64,000 nt of DNA, taken from the NCBI RefSeq assembly GCF_000385925.1, contig NC_021175.1:1838213-1902212 (forward strand), read 5' to 3'. This DNA comes from Streptococcus cristatus AS 1.3089 (lineage in GTDB: Bacteria > Bacillota > Bacilli > Lactobacillales > Streptococcaceae). Below the pieces are notes generated by a model, which saw only the letters and a program-made list of their open reading frames with translations, searched no databases and was not told the origin of the DNA. Shown here piece by piece: positions 57,042-64,000 of the stretch. The stretch's first letter is position 1, and each line of letters begins with the position of its first letter. Made by a program: the position numbers and the translations under genes.

Positions 57042-57072
57042 TTGTCCGCTGCTTCCTGATTCATGTTATAAT
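57042..57072 (+). promoter_or_regulatory. GH92 gene promoter
   Basis: TTGTCC (57042-57047), 19-bp spacer, extended -10 TGTTATAAT (hexamer 57067-57072), 36 bp before the ATG. Confidence 0.65.
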
Positions 57073-57107
57073 CAAGACAAAGCAAGCCGGATTGAAGGAG
57101 ATTTTCC

Positions 57108-59207
57108 ATGAAAACAATACTAGAAACGATTGATACCCGCTATGGAACAGACAATTCCCATAGCTTTTCCCACGGCAATACCCTACCCTATACAGGGGCA
57201 CCATTCGGCATGAATTATTTTGTTCCTCAGAGCAGCCATACAGACGGCGCTTGGTTCTTTAAACCAGACTTGCCCATTTTTCAAGGCATTCGTCTGACCC
57301 ACCAGCCCAGTCCTTGGATTGGGGACTTCTCTTGGCTCTTGCTCACACCTGTCACCGAAAAGATCAGCAAGCCTGATATCTATCACCGCCAGTCGTCATA
57401 TCGAACGGACGAGAGCATTTTTCATCCACATTATTTAAAAATTCACTCCAACCGTTATCAAGTCCGCACGGAACTGACTCCGACTACTTACGGAGCCTGC
57501 TTTCGCCTCACAAGCCAATTGGCCCAGCCTATCAGCCTTATCCTGCACAGCGAGGCTCAGACTCATTTTCATATGCTGGACGCCTACACGCTTATAGGCA
57601 GTTTGAAAGAAGAAACCAATCCAGCCAAGCAAGCTCTGACCATGCATGTCTGCCTGCGCTTTGACCAGCCCATTCAAGCCAGTCATGCCCTTGGAGAGGA
57701 CTTGGTTCTAGACTTTGAGCAGGGACAACTACAATTCGTCCTAGCAACGTCCTTTATCTCGGAAGAACAAGCCGTGACGAATCTGCCCCAAGCTGACTTT
57801 GATAGGGTGAAAGAGCAAACCAAACAAGCCTGGGAAAGCTATCTCCACCGATTTGATGTTGTGGAGCAGGAGAAAGTTGACCGCCGCATATTCGACCAGA
57901 CTCTTTACCGCCTCTTCCTCTTTCCTCAGACCTTTTATGAAATAACTCCTAAAGGACAAGAAATTCATTGGGACTTTACCCATCAAACTGTCCAGTCTGG
58001 CAAATTCTATACTAATATCGGTTTTTGGGATGGTTTTCGTACCAATTTTCCTCTACTAGCTCTTATTGCACCAGACATCTATCATGACTTTCTAGAAGGA
58101 TTTCTGAATTTCTACAAAGAAACGGGCTATCTACCCAAGTGGCTAGCTCCTGATGAACGGGGCATGATGCCAGGCACCTTGATTGACGGTGTTATTGCGG
58201 ATGCCGCTGCGAAACATCTTATTCCCGATCTAGAACAGGAATTGTTCCAAGCCATGCTAGACACAGCCGAGAAAGAAGATCCTTCCAAACGTTACGGCCG
58301 ATACGGGGCTAGCGACTACCGAGCCTTGGGCTACCTGCCAACAGATTATCATGAAAGCGTCAGCCACACGCTAGACTATAGTTACAGCGACTTTTGCATT
58401 TCCAGCCTAGCCAGCAAACTCCACGAGGAACAAGTAGCCCAGCGATACGGCCAGCAGGCACGCCATTACCAAAACCTTTTTGACTCAGAAACGGGCTATA
58501 TGCGGGCCAAAGACCGACAAGGACAATTCCGAGCCAACTTTTCTCCTTACAGCTGGGGACGAGATTACGCAGAATGCTCTGCTATTCAAAATACGCTCAG
58601 CGTCTTCCATGATATCGAAGGCTTAAAAGAGCTCATGGGCGGTGAGGCAGCCTTTACCGATTATCTGACTAGGCTCTGTCAGGATCAGCCTTATTTTGAT
58701 GTCAGAGGCTACGGCTACGAAATTCATGAAATGAGCGAGATGGCGAATGCCCACTTTGGCCAGCTAGCCATTTCCAATCAACCTAGTTTTCATATCCCTT
58801 ATCTTTTCCGCTATAGTGCCAAGCCAGAATATACTAGTCTCCTAATCAAAAGCTTGAGAGAAGAGGCTTTTCAGGCTAGTTGGCAGGCTTTCCCTGGTGA
58901 CGAAGACAATGGCAGCCTCTCTGCTTGGTATATCTGGAGCGTCTTGGGGCTCTATCCGACCTGTCCTGGCAAGCCTCACTATGACTTAGGTATTCCTCTC
59001 TTTGACCATCTGCGTCTCTACCTGCCACAAAGTCAAAAATGGCTTGATATTTACGCTCATGATAACTATCCCCACTTCCAGTTTGTGAAAAAGGCAGAAT
59101 TAGACGGACGAAGCCAGCAGCGAATTTCCCATGAGGACTTACTGGCTTCTGACAGACTGGACTTCTACCTGTCTTGGTTGCCAAATTCATCCTCTACACA
59201 ATCATAA
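57108..59207 (+). CDS. GH92 alpha-1,2-mannosidase
   Basis: 699 residues, no signal peptide. N-terminal beta-sandwich with HGNTLPYTGAPFGMNYF (about 22-38) and C-terminal barrel with IGFWDGFRTNFPLL, ERGMMPGTLIDG, and GDEDNGSLSAWYIWSVLGLY (catalytic Glu region, about 598-617). GH92 enzymes are calcium-dependent exo-mannosidases that strip alpha-1,2 mannose from high-mannose N-glycans. It is transcribed divergently from the GH125 operon. Some in-gene low-GC codons aside, nothing is odd. Confidence 0.95.
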   Translation: MKTILETIDTRYGTDNSHSFSHGNTLPYTGAPFGMNYFVPQSSHTDGAWFFKPDLPIFQGIRLTHQPSPWIGDFSWLLLTPVTEKISKPDIYHRQSSYRTDESIFHPHYLKIHSNRYQVRTELTPTTYGACFRLTSQLAQPISLILHSEAQTHFHMLDAYTLIGSLKEETNPAKQALTMHVCLRFDQPIQASHALGEDLVLDFEQGQLQFVLATSFISEEQAVTNLPQADFDRVKEQTKQAWESYLHRFDVVEQEKVDRRIFDQTLYRLFLFPQTFYEITPKGQEIHWDFTHQTVQSGKFYTNIGFWDGFRTNFPLLALIAPDIYHDFLEGFLNFYKETGYLPKWLAPDERGMMPGTLIDGVIADAAAKHLIPDLEQELFQAMLDTAEKEDPSKRYGRYGASDYRALGYLPTDYHESVSHTLDYSYSDFCISSLASKLHEEQVAQRYGQQARHYQNLFDSETGYMRAKDRQGQFRANFSPYSWGRDYAECSAIQNTLSVFHDIEGLKELMGGEAAFTDYLTRLCQDQPYFDVRGYGYEIHEMSEMANAHFGQLAISNQPSFHIPYLFRYSAKPEYTSLLIKSLREEAFQASWQAFPGDEDNGSLSAWYIWSVLGLYPTCPGKPHYDLGIPLFDHLRLYLPQSQKWLDIYAHDNYPHFQFVKKAELDGRSQQRISHEDLLASDRLDFYLSWLPNSSSTQS

Positions 59208-59220
59208 AAACAGCAAAAGG

Positions 59221-59396
59221 AGGCTAGGACAAAAGTCCTAGCCTCTCAATTTTCTTTGGATTTTCGAGCAAGACGCAGTGGTTGGAGTGGGCGTCTATTA
59301 CGCTGATTTCATCAGCTTTTACAGCCCTACTCAACTGTGCGGAGGTGAGACGACGAAATCGAATTCTAACGAATTACCGATTGCTGTCCCACTCTC
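59221..59396 (-). repeat. Copy F of the ~173-bp repeat
   Basis: Lies between convergent GH92 (13 bp after its stop) and GH29 (10 bp after its stop). Here the AGGCTaGGAC arm makes the terminator hairpin with GTCCTAGCCT perfect. Variants include TTTTCGAG for TTGTCGAG and an altered GGAGTGGGCGTC segment. Same polarity as the other five copies. Confidence 0.9.
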
Positions 59397-59406
59397 TTTT
59401 CTCATT

Positions 59407-61110
59407 CTAACTCCCCTTGACCTCAATCTTGAGTCTGCTTTGACGACCATCCTCTCGGCTGGCGCAAAGGTAAAAATTCAATTCTTGCTGACCCGTAAAA
59501 GGCAAGGTTGATAAAGTCAACTCTTTGTCGCTCTCGCCCGAAGCAAAGCTCACATCCCAGATTTGATCCTCATAAGCCGTTCCGTGCGTTCCTGTTCCAG
59601 GCTCCGTAACCAGTCGGATCTGCTCCGCCTGTTCCAGCCCATCTAAACGACGCAGACGAATCTGATTTGATTGCCCCCCGATTACTGTGTCCTCTGCTTG
59701 TGAAAGCACCAAACCAGAAGGCCTCTTCTCTTCCTCCATGATCGCTGGTGTCCTGTACACGCCCAGCTTACTCAACAGTGGCAAGGCTTGGAAATCCGTC
59801 AAAATCAAGCGTAAGTGACGAGCCTCGACCATTTCGCCCAAAAGCAGACGCTTATAGCCAATCGTCTGACCACGGGCAAAGACAGTCCAACCATCCTCTT
59901 TCTTCACTTCCAGGATAAAGCCTGCGACCCGTTGCCCTTTGGCAATCGGTTCTCTGATTTCTAGCAGATTAAAAGTGCAGCTGCGACCTAGGTCGATCTC
60001 CAAGACATAGGAACCCTCCTCCGAATTCGGAGCCCAGAAGGTCTCCCTTTGGCCGTCCGTCAAATTGCTTGCTGGATAGCCTGCCCTTTCACTGCTACTT
60101 GTGACTTCAGCCTCCGCAGCCAAGTCTTGATCGTAAAGGCTAGAGATAACCTGATGAAATTCCTGCAGGCGCTGGACATCGACTTCCGCTAACAAGCCCT
60201 CCTTGGTCGGAGGCACATTGAGCAAAAGCGGTGTCCCCCGCCCCACCGAAGCCAGATAAATATCCAACAAATCCGCCAAGGACTTGGGTTGCTGACTTTC
60301 ATGATAAAACCAACCCGAACGCAGGGAAACGTCTGCTTCTCCAACAGAATAGTGCGTACCGTCTGGATCGCCATGGCAAAGATAGACAGGCGGTGTCTGC
60401 TCACTCAGCTTTTCCGGTCGAATCTTCTGCCACAAGGGATCGCCAGCTCGGCCACTTTCATTGCCAATCCAACGCAATTCAGTCGCTTCAGTTGAAAAAA
60501 TGACAGCGTCCTTTTGATAGTGGCGAATGGTTTCAAACCAAGCGTCAAACTCATAGGAAAGCTTTTGAGCCCCTTCTCCACGCGCCCCATCCATCCAGAT
60601 TTCGACAAATTTTCCTTTATTGCCATAAAGCGGATTACTCAATATTTCTTCTAATTGCTGTTGATAGTACTCATTGTAGGCTTTTTGAGTATCTACGTGA
60701 TAGAGCGGACTGTGGGCATCCCAAGGCGACAGATAAAGCCCCAAATCCATATCATACTGACTGGCTGAGCGTGAAATCTCAGCCAGGAGATCACCCTTGC
60801 CATCTCTCCACGGACTGGCAGCCACCGTATAGTCTGTATAACGACTTGGATAAAGAACAAAACCATCATGATGTTTGACCACGACAATGACTCGTTTAAA
60901 GCCTGTTTCTTTCAGAACCCTGATCCACTGGTCTGTATCTAGTTTAGTCGGATTGAAACGCTTGGGATCTTCTTGACCATTTCCCCATTCCTGCTCGTAA
61001 AACGTATTGATACCAAAATGGATAAAAGCTGCCAATTCATCTCGATGATAAGCTAGCTGGGCTTCCGAAGGCAAGGGACCAAAATCCGCAATCTCTTCCA
61101 TTTTTTTCAT
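59407..61110 (-). CDS. GH29 alpha-L-fucosidase
   Basis: 567 residues, no signal peptide. GH29 barrel: AAFIHFGINTFYEQEWGNGQ (about 28-47), VVVKHHDGFVLYPS, LGLYLSPWDAHSPLY and the nucleophile Asp in EIWMDGARGEG (about 172). C-terminal F5/8-type or beta-sandwich domains follow (TFWAPNSEEGSYVLEIDLGR). Removes fucose from imported N-glycan fragments. Own promoter with extended -10 (TGCTATAGT, 61160-61168), which overlaps the T-run of the preceding ADH terminator. Confidence 0.93.
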   Translation of the reverse strand: MKKMEEIADFGPLPSEAQLAYHRDELAAFIHFGINTFYEQEWGNGQEDPKRFNPTKLDTDQWIRVLKETGFKRVIVVVKHHDGFVLYPSRYTDYTVAASPWRDGKGDLLAEISRSASQYDMDLGLYLSPWDAHSPLYHVDTQKAYNEYYQQQLEEILSNPLYGNKGKFVEIWMDGARGEGAQKLSYEFDAWFETIRHYQKDAVIFSTEATELRWIGNESGRAGDPLWQKIRPEKLSEQTPPVYLCHGDPDGTHYSVGEADVSLRSGWFYHESQQPKSLADLLDIYLASVGRGTPLLLNVPPTKEGLLAEVDVQRLQEFHQVISSLYDQDLAAEAEVTSSSERAGYPASNLTDGQRETFWAPNSEEGSYVLEIDLGRSCTFNLLEIREPIAKGQRVAGFILEVKKEDGWTVFARGQTIGYKRLLLGEMVEARHLRLILTDFQALPLLSKLGVYRTPAIMEEEKRPSGLVLSQAEDTVIGGQSNQIRLRRLDGLEQAEQIRLVTEPGTGTHGTAYEDQIWDVSFASGESDKELTLSTLPFTGQQELNFYLCASREDGRQSRLKIEVKGS

Positions 61111-61159
61111 AAGTCTCGCTATTCCTCATTTCTTCCTAGTCAATCTCTTCTCTAGCTCC

Positions 61160-61198
61160 ACTATAGCAAAAAAAGAAGACGCTAGCAACGCCTCCTTT
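61160..61198 (-). terminator. ADH terminator overlapping the GH29 promoter
   Basis: AAAGGAGGCG...CGTCTTCTTT forms a stem with two mismatches on the minus strand, followed by seven T (61168-61174) that run into TGCTATAGT, the extended -10 of the GH29 gene. Bases 61199-61349 hold nothing recognisable. Confidence 0.6.
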
Positions 61199-61349
61199 CC
61201 GATTTCCTAAAAAGCCACTCTTTCTTCTATAATTTGTGGAAGACTGAAAATCCTGACCTAATCCTTGCAAATCGTTTTACTGATATCTCAGAACTTCAAA
61301 TTCCTTTGAGTGTCTTTAAGATCCCCTAGCATGATAATCTTGACAAACC

Positions 61350-62387
61350 TTAGTCAAAGACAATCAAGGACTTAATAGTCTTCCGCTCATCCATATCTTT
61401 ATAGGCTTGGTCAATCTCTTCCAGTTTATAGCTGGAAGTAAAGACGCGGCCTGGATTGATGTCGCCATCAAGGACTGCTTTCAGTAAGAGTTGCTTGTCA
61501 TAGGTAGTGACAGAGGCTGCACCACCTGCCACTGTGATGTTTTGAGCAAAGGTGGAACCAATCGGATGCTTTTCGCAATGAGGAACACCAACAAAACCTA
61601 ACCGACCACCATTATGGAGGACACCAAGGGCTTGGTCGACAGACGCTTCCGTTCCGACACATTCAAGCGCAGCATCGGCTCCGCCACCGAGGAGTTCGCG
61701 CACCTTGGCAATGCCTTCTTCACCACGCTCTGCAACAACAGCTGTCGCTCCTGATTCAAGCGCCATCTTTTGTCGGTCTTCGTGGCGACTCATGAGCACA
61801 ATTTGAGAAGCTCCCCGCATCTTAGCCGCGATAACAGCACATTGTCCAACAGCGCCATCCCCGATGACAACTACCTTGTCGCCCGGTTTAACATCTGCCA
61901 CACGCGCCGCATGGTAGCCTGTTGGCATAACATCAGCCAGCGCCAAGAAGGACTTAAGCATCCCCTCTGAATAATCGGACGGCTGACCCGGAATCTTCAC
62001 CAAAGCCCAGTTGGCATACTCGAAGCGCATATATTCCGCTTGCACCCCATCTGACCAGTTATTGCCAATATGCCGGTCACAAGTCCCGTCATATCCTGCT
62101 CGGCAAGCGTCGCAGTCCCCGCATCCATGGGTAAATGGAGCAATGACAAAATCGCCTGCTTTCACAGTCGTTACTGCATCACCGACCTCTTCGACAATCC
62201 CGATCGCCTCGTGACCACTGTTCATGCGCCCAGGCTTCACCTGCTCATTTCGATAACTCCACAGGTCAGAGCCACAGACACAGGTACGAACAATGCGGAT
62301 AATGGCATCATCTGGATCTAGAATTTGCGGATGATCCATTTCTACTAGTCCAACTTGACCAGCCTTGAGATAAACTGCTGATTTCAT
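61350..62387 (-). CDS. Zinc-dependent alcohol dehydrogenase (MDR family)
   Basis: 345 residues. Catalytic zinc site CVCGSDLW and GHEAIGIVEEVG (Cys about 37, His-Glu about 59), structural zinc cysteines in GCGDCDACRAGYDGTC (about 90-105), NAD-binding VVVIGDGAVGQCAVIAAK (about 172-189). The substrate cannot be fixed from sequence. Extended -10 TGATATAAT at 62417-62425. It may be monocistronic and not part of the glycan locus. Confidence 0.92.
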   Translation of the reverse strand: MKSAVYLKAGQVGLVEMDHPQILDPDDAIIRIVRTCVCGSDLWSYRNEQVKPGRMNSGHEAIGIVEEVGDAVTTVKAGDFVIAPFTHGCGDCDACRAGYDGTCDRHIGNNWSDGVQAEYMRFEYANWALVKIPGQPSDYSEGMLKSFLALADVMPTGYHAARVADVKPGDKVVVIGDGAVGQCAVIAAKMRGASQIVLMSRHEDRQKMALESGATAVVAERGEEGIAKVRELLGGGADAALECVGTEASVDQALGVLHNGGRLGFVGVPHCEKHPIGSTFAQNITVAGGAASVTTYDKQLLLKAVLDGDINPGRVFTSSYKLEEIDQAYKDMDERKTIKSLIVFD

Positions 62388-62587
62388 TGCATTTCTCCTT
62401 GTATTTTTCTAACTATATTATATCACCTTTCAGATAGATAGACGAAGAAAAGCCCAAGGAGCTGTGGGGAAATTTTCTTCTCCAGCAAGTGCTCAATCCC
62501 TACTTTATCGCTTTTTAAAAGCTGCTTTCTTGGTCTTTACTAGCTGAAGTCCAAACTCCACTAACAACTGCCCGAATCCATCAAAAT

Positions 62588-62615
62588 GACCTCTAGCTTG
62601 ACTCGGCTAGAGGTC
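62588..62615 (-). terminator. Terminator-like hairpin downstream of the orphan promoter
   Basis: GACCTCTAGC - CGAGTCAA - GCTAGAGGTC, a perfect 10-bp stem followed by ATTTTGA on the minus strand. Confidence 0.65.
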
Positions 62616-62983
62616 TGACTTACCTTGCTGATATGGGAGCAATCAGTTTATCCTATTCGGAACTGACTAACAATTGATTGTTGATTATTTAATTTATTAA
62701 ATTTATTAAATTTTTAATTCCTTTAAGCGCTAATGATTTTCTTTTATCTTAGCATTAGAAATATTAATCACAAAGCAACTATCGGTTAACATCTCGAAGT
62801 CTGAAAACCATCTAAAAAGCTTCTACTTTCTATCCCACTGTCATAATCAGATAGGCTAAGCAGGCCTACCCAACGATTTAACCAATAGTCCAGTAAAGCA
62901 ACGACTTATATGTTACAAATAAATATATCAGCAAAGCAAATCGAATGCGAAATTTAGTTTTTCCTTTCCCTATCTTTACTTAT

Positions 62984-63021
62984 ATTATACTCCTTCTAGC
63001 AAAAGATTGCAAGCGTTTACA
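62984..63021 (-). promoter_or_regulatory. Orphan CcpA-type promoter (no ORF downstream)
   Basis: Minus strand TATAAT (62984-62989), 17-bp spacer, TTGCAA (63007-63012). TTGCAAGCGTTTACA (63007-63021, plus strand) is a perfect cre overlapping the -35. Any transcript would run toward 62588 without coding capacity. Confidence 0.7.
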
Positions 63022-63069
63022 CCGTGTAGATTGAAAATATTTTAACTAAAAAGAATGAATATAAAAGTA

Positions 63070-63095
63070 AAAGAGACCCTAAAAGAGGTCTCCTT
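63070..63095 (-). terminator. gls24-csbD terminator
   Basis: AAGGAGACC...GGTCTCTT with loop TCTTTTAG on the minus strand, followed by TTACTTTT. Confidence 0.8.
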
Positions 63096-63140
63096 TAAAC
63101 TGTAGATGATTTCTAGCCCCTACTATATATTAGCCTAGGC

Positions 63141-63347
63141 TTATTTATCATCGTCTTTATGAAGCATGTTTTTTACACCTTCAATAGCGCCTTCAACTGC
63201 ATCTTTTGCATCTTCAGCAACTTCTTTGACTTTAGAAACAACTTTTTCAGCTGCTCCTTCTTTTTCAAGTTTTTCGTCACCGATTACTTTCCCAACACCT
63301 TCTTTGACAGCGCCTTTAGCTTGGTTGAATTTTTCTTCTGTTGACAT
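63141..63347 (-). CDS. CsbD-family small stress protein
   Basis: 68 residues from ATG 63347 ([20 protein letters not shown]), with AGGAGGAC upstream; the longer frame is not conserved. Highly charged, Ala/Lys/Glu-rich, helical, the CsbD pattern ([20 protein letters not shown]). General-stress protein of unknown mechanism. 34 bp after gls24, so co-transcribed. Confidence 0.9.
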   Translation of the reverse strand: MSTEEKFNQAKGAVKEGVGKVIGDEKLEKEGAAEKVVSKVKEVAEDAKDAVEGAIEGVKNMLHKDDDK

Positions 63348-63381
63348 AACTATGTCCTCCTTTATTTCTTTTTGTTTTAAA

Positions 63382-63981
63382 TTAATGTACGCGAGCTTTT
63401 TCATTTGATGAAGCAGCATCTTTAACAGCTTCTACACCTTCACCAACTTTTTCTTGAACGGCTGAAAAACCACCGCTAAGACCAGATTTTGCTTTTTCGA
63501 ATTGCTCTGAAGCAAATTCTCCTGTTGATTCAGCAACATCTGTCACTCGATCTTGAAGGCTAACTGAGTCAGCTTCATGTTGTTCTTTCGTTTTAATATC
63601 AACAACATTGACATTTACTTCAACAACTTCCAAATCAGTCATCTTAGAAACTTCCGCCACAACAACATCTTTAATTTCCTTGTACAAGGCAGGAACATTC
63701 TTTTGATATTCCACTACTACGTTCAAGTCAACAGCCACTTGTTCTTTACCAACTTCAACATTAACACCATTCGTTACGTTATCAGTGTTTATCAATTTAT
63801 CTGCTAAATTAGAGAAGAAGCCACCATCAACAGCTAGCAAACCTGAAACTTTCTCTAAAGAGAGACCAATGATTTTTTTAATGACCTTATCTTCGTAAGT
63901 CAATTCACCTTTTACTTCATGAGTTGCTTGCGCAACTTCCTTTTTAGCAACATCTTTGAAATCTTTATTTGTATTTGACAT
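63382..63981 (-). CDS. Asp23/Gls24-family envelope stress protein
   Basis: 199 residues. Central Asp23 domain (about 25-135: [72 protein letters not shown]) with a charged N-terminus and a low-complexity helical tail ([20 protein letters not shown]). Family members respond to stress and cell-wall damage. AAGGAGTTTCTT precedes the ATG at 63981; the promoter lies beyond the window. Confidence 0.93.
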   Translation of the reverse strand: MSNTNKDFKDVAKKEVAQATHEVKGELTYEDKVIKKIIGLSLEKVSGLLAVDGGFFSNLADKLINTDNVTNGVNVEVGKEQVAVDLNVVVEYQKNVPALYKEIKDVVVAEVSKMTDLEVVEVNVNVVDIKTKEQHEADSVSLQDRVTDVAESTGEFASEQFEKAKSGLSGGFSAVQEKVGEGVEAVKDAASSNEKARVH

Positions 63982-64000
63982 AAGAAACTCCTTATTATTT

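Larger units (their letters stand above)
62388..63140. other. 753-bp gap: ADH promoter, orphan cre promoter and hairpins, no ORF
   Basis: Apart from the ADH -10 (62417-62422), the gap holds a perfect 10-bp hairpin (62588-62615), an AT-rich direct repeat (TTTATTAAA words at about 62690-62715), and a cre-overlapped promoter on the minus strand (62984-63021). No reading frame with a ribosome site was found in the about 370 bp between the last two elements. Confidence 0.7.

Noticed and set aside
59278..59511. Small open frame within repeat copy F
   Set aside because: It exists only because copy F has point changes; no ribosome site and no counterpart in the other copies.
61252..61275. TTGCAAATCGTTTTAC as a cre
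   Set aside because: One extra base between TGCAA and CG breaks the spacing of the consensus.

Overview
The window comes from a low-GC Firmicute and reads as an oral or mitis/sanguinis-type Streptococcus. The supporting signs are the pgk - FUSC - glnR - glnA block, the rnpA-yidC-khpB operon with rpmH downstream, a Gls24/CsbD pair, extended -10 (TGnTATAAT) promoters, and a neighbourhood resembling known pneumococcal loci. Nearly all genes lie on the minus strand. No phage, IS transposase, CRISPR array or replication origin was seen.

Region 1 (1-8.3 kb) is the 3' part of the purine operon, transcribed purC, purL, purF, purM, purN, with a SUFU-domain gene running off the left edge. A second, diverged copy of the last codons of purC lies between purC and purL. 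Region 2 (8.3-18.2 kb) holds glnR-glnA with a perfect GlnR box, a FUSC membrane protein, pgk, a decayed CPBP-type gene, gapA, fusA, and rpsL-rpsG with a structured leader. Region 3 (18.2-28.1 kb) holds purR with a pair of inverted PurBoxes, yhaM, rmuC, thiN-rpe-rsgA, tRNA-Leu(CAG), and an rsmA / nuclease / rnmV / unknown / tatD gene string. In that string two AT-rich genes sit among otherwise ordinary housekeeping genes. Region 4 (28.1-41.4 kb) holds a plus-strand DUF2975 / XRE / polytopic membrane protein operon, rpmH, an unknown gene, khpB-yidC-rnpA, a DUF6287-type lipoprotein, gltX, estA, a probable RNase J2, and a GH1 phospho-beta-glucosidase.

Region 5 (41.5-61.1 kb) is a host N-glycan utilisation island. 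It encodes a YesM/YesN-type two-component system, a DUF624 membrane protein, a CUT1 sugar ABC transporter (binding protein and two permeases, no ATPase), a GH20 hexosaminidase, a ROK kinase, GH38, GH125 and GH92 mannosidases, and a GH29 fucosidase. CcpA (cre) sites lie at its promoters. The only ATPase gene nearby, msmK, carries two frameshifting lesions as sequenced: a missing A in a short A-tract and a 26-bp tandem duplication. The right end (61.3-64 kb) has a zinc alcohol dehydrogenase, a 750-bp gap with an orphan cre-bearing promoter, and the csbD-gls24 stress pair.

Six copies of a roughly 173-bp, hairpin-rich intergenic repeat occur at 10.9, 30.5, 34.2, 35.1, 39.7 and 59.2 kb. All have the same polarity, and the same end faces the 3' end of a minus-strand gene. 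Transcribed from that gene the repeat would form a structured 3' UTR ending in a terminator-like hairpin.
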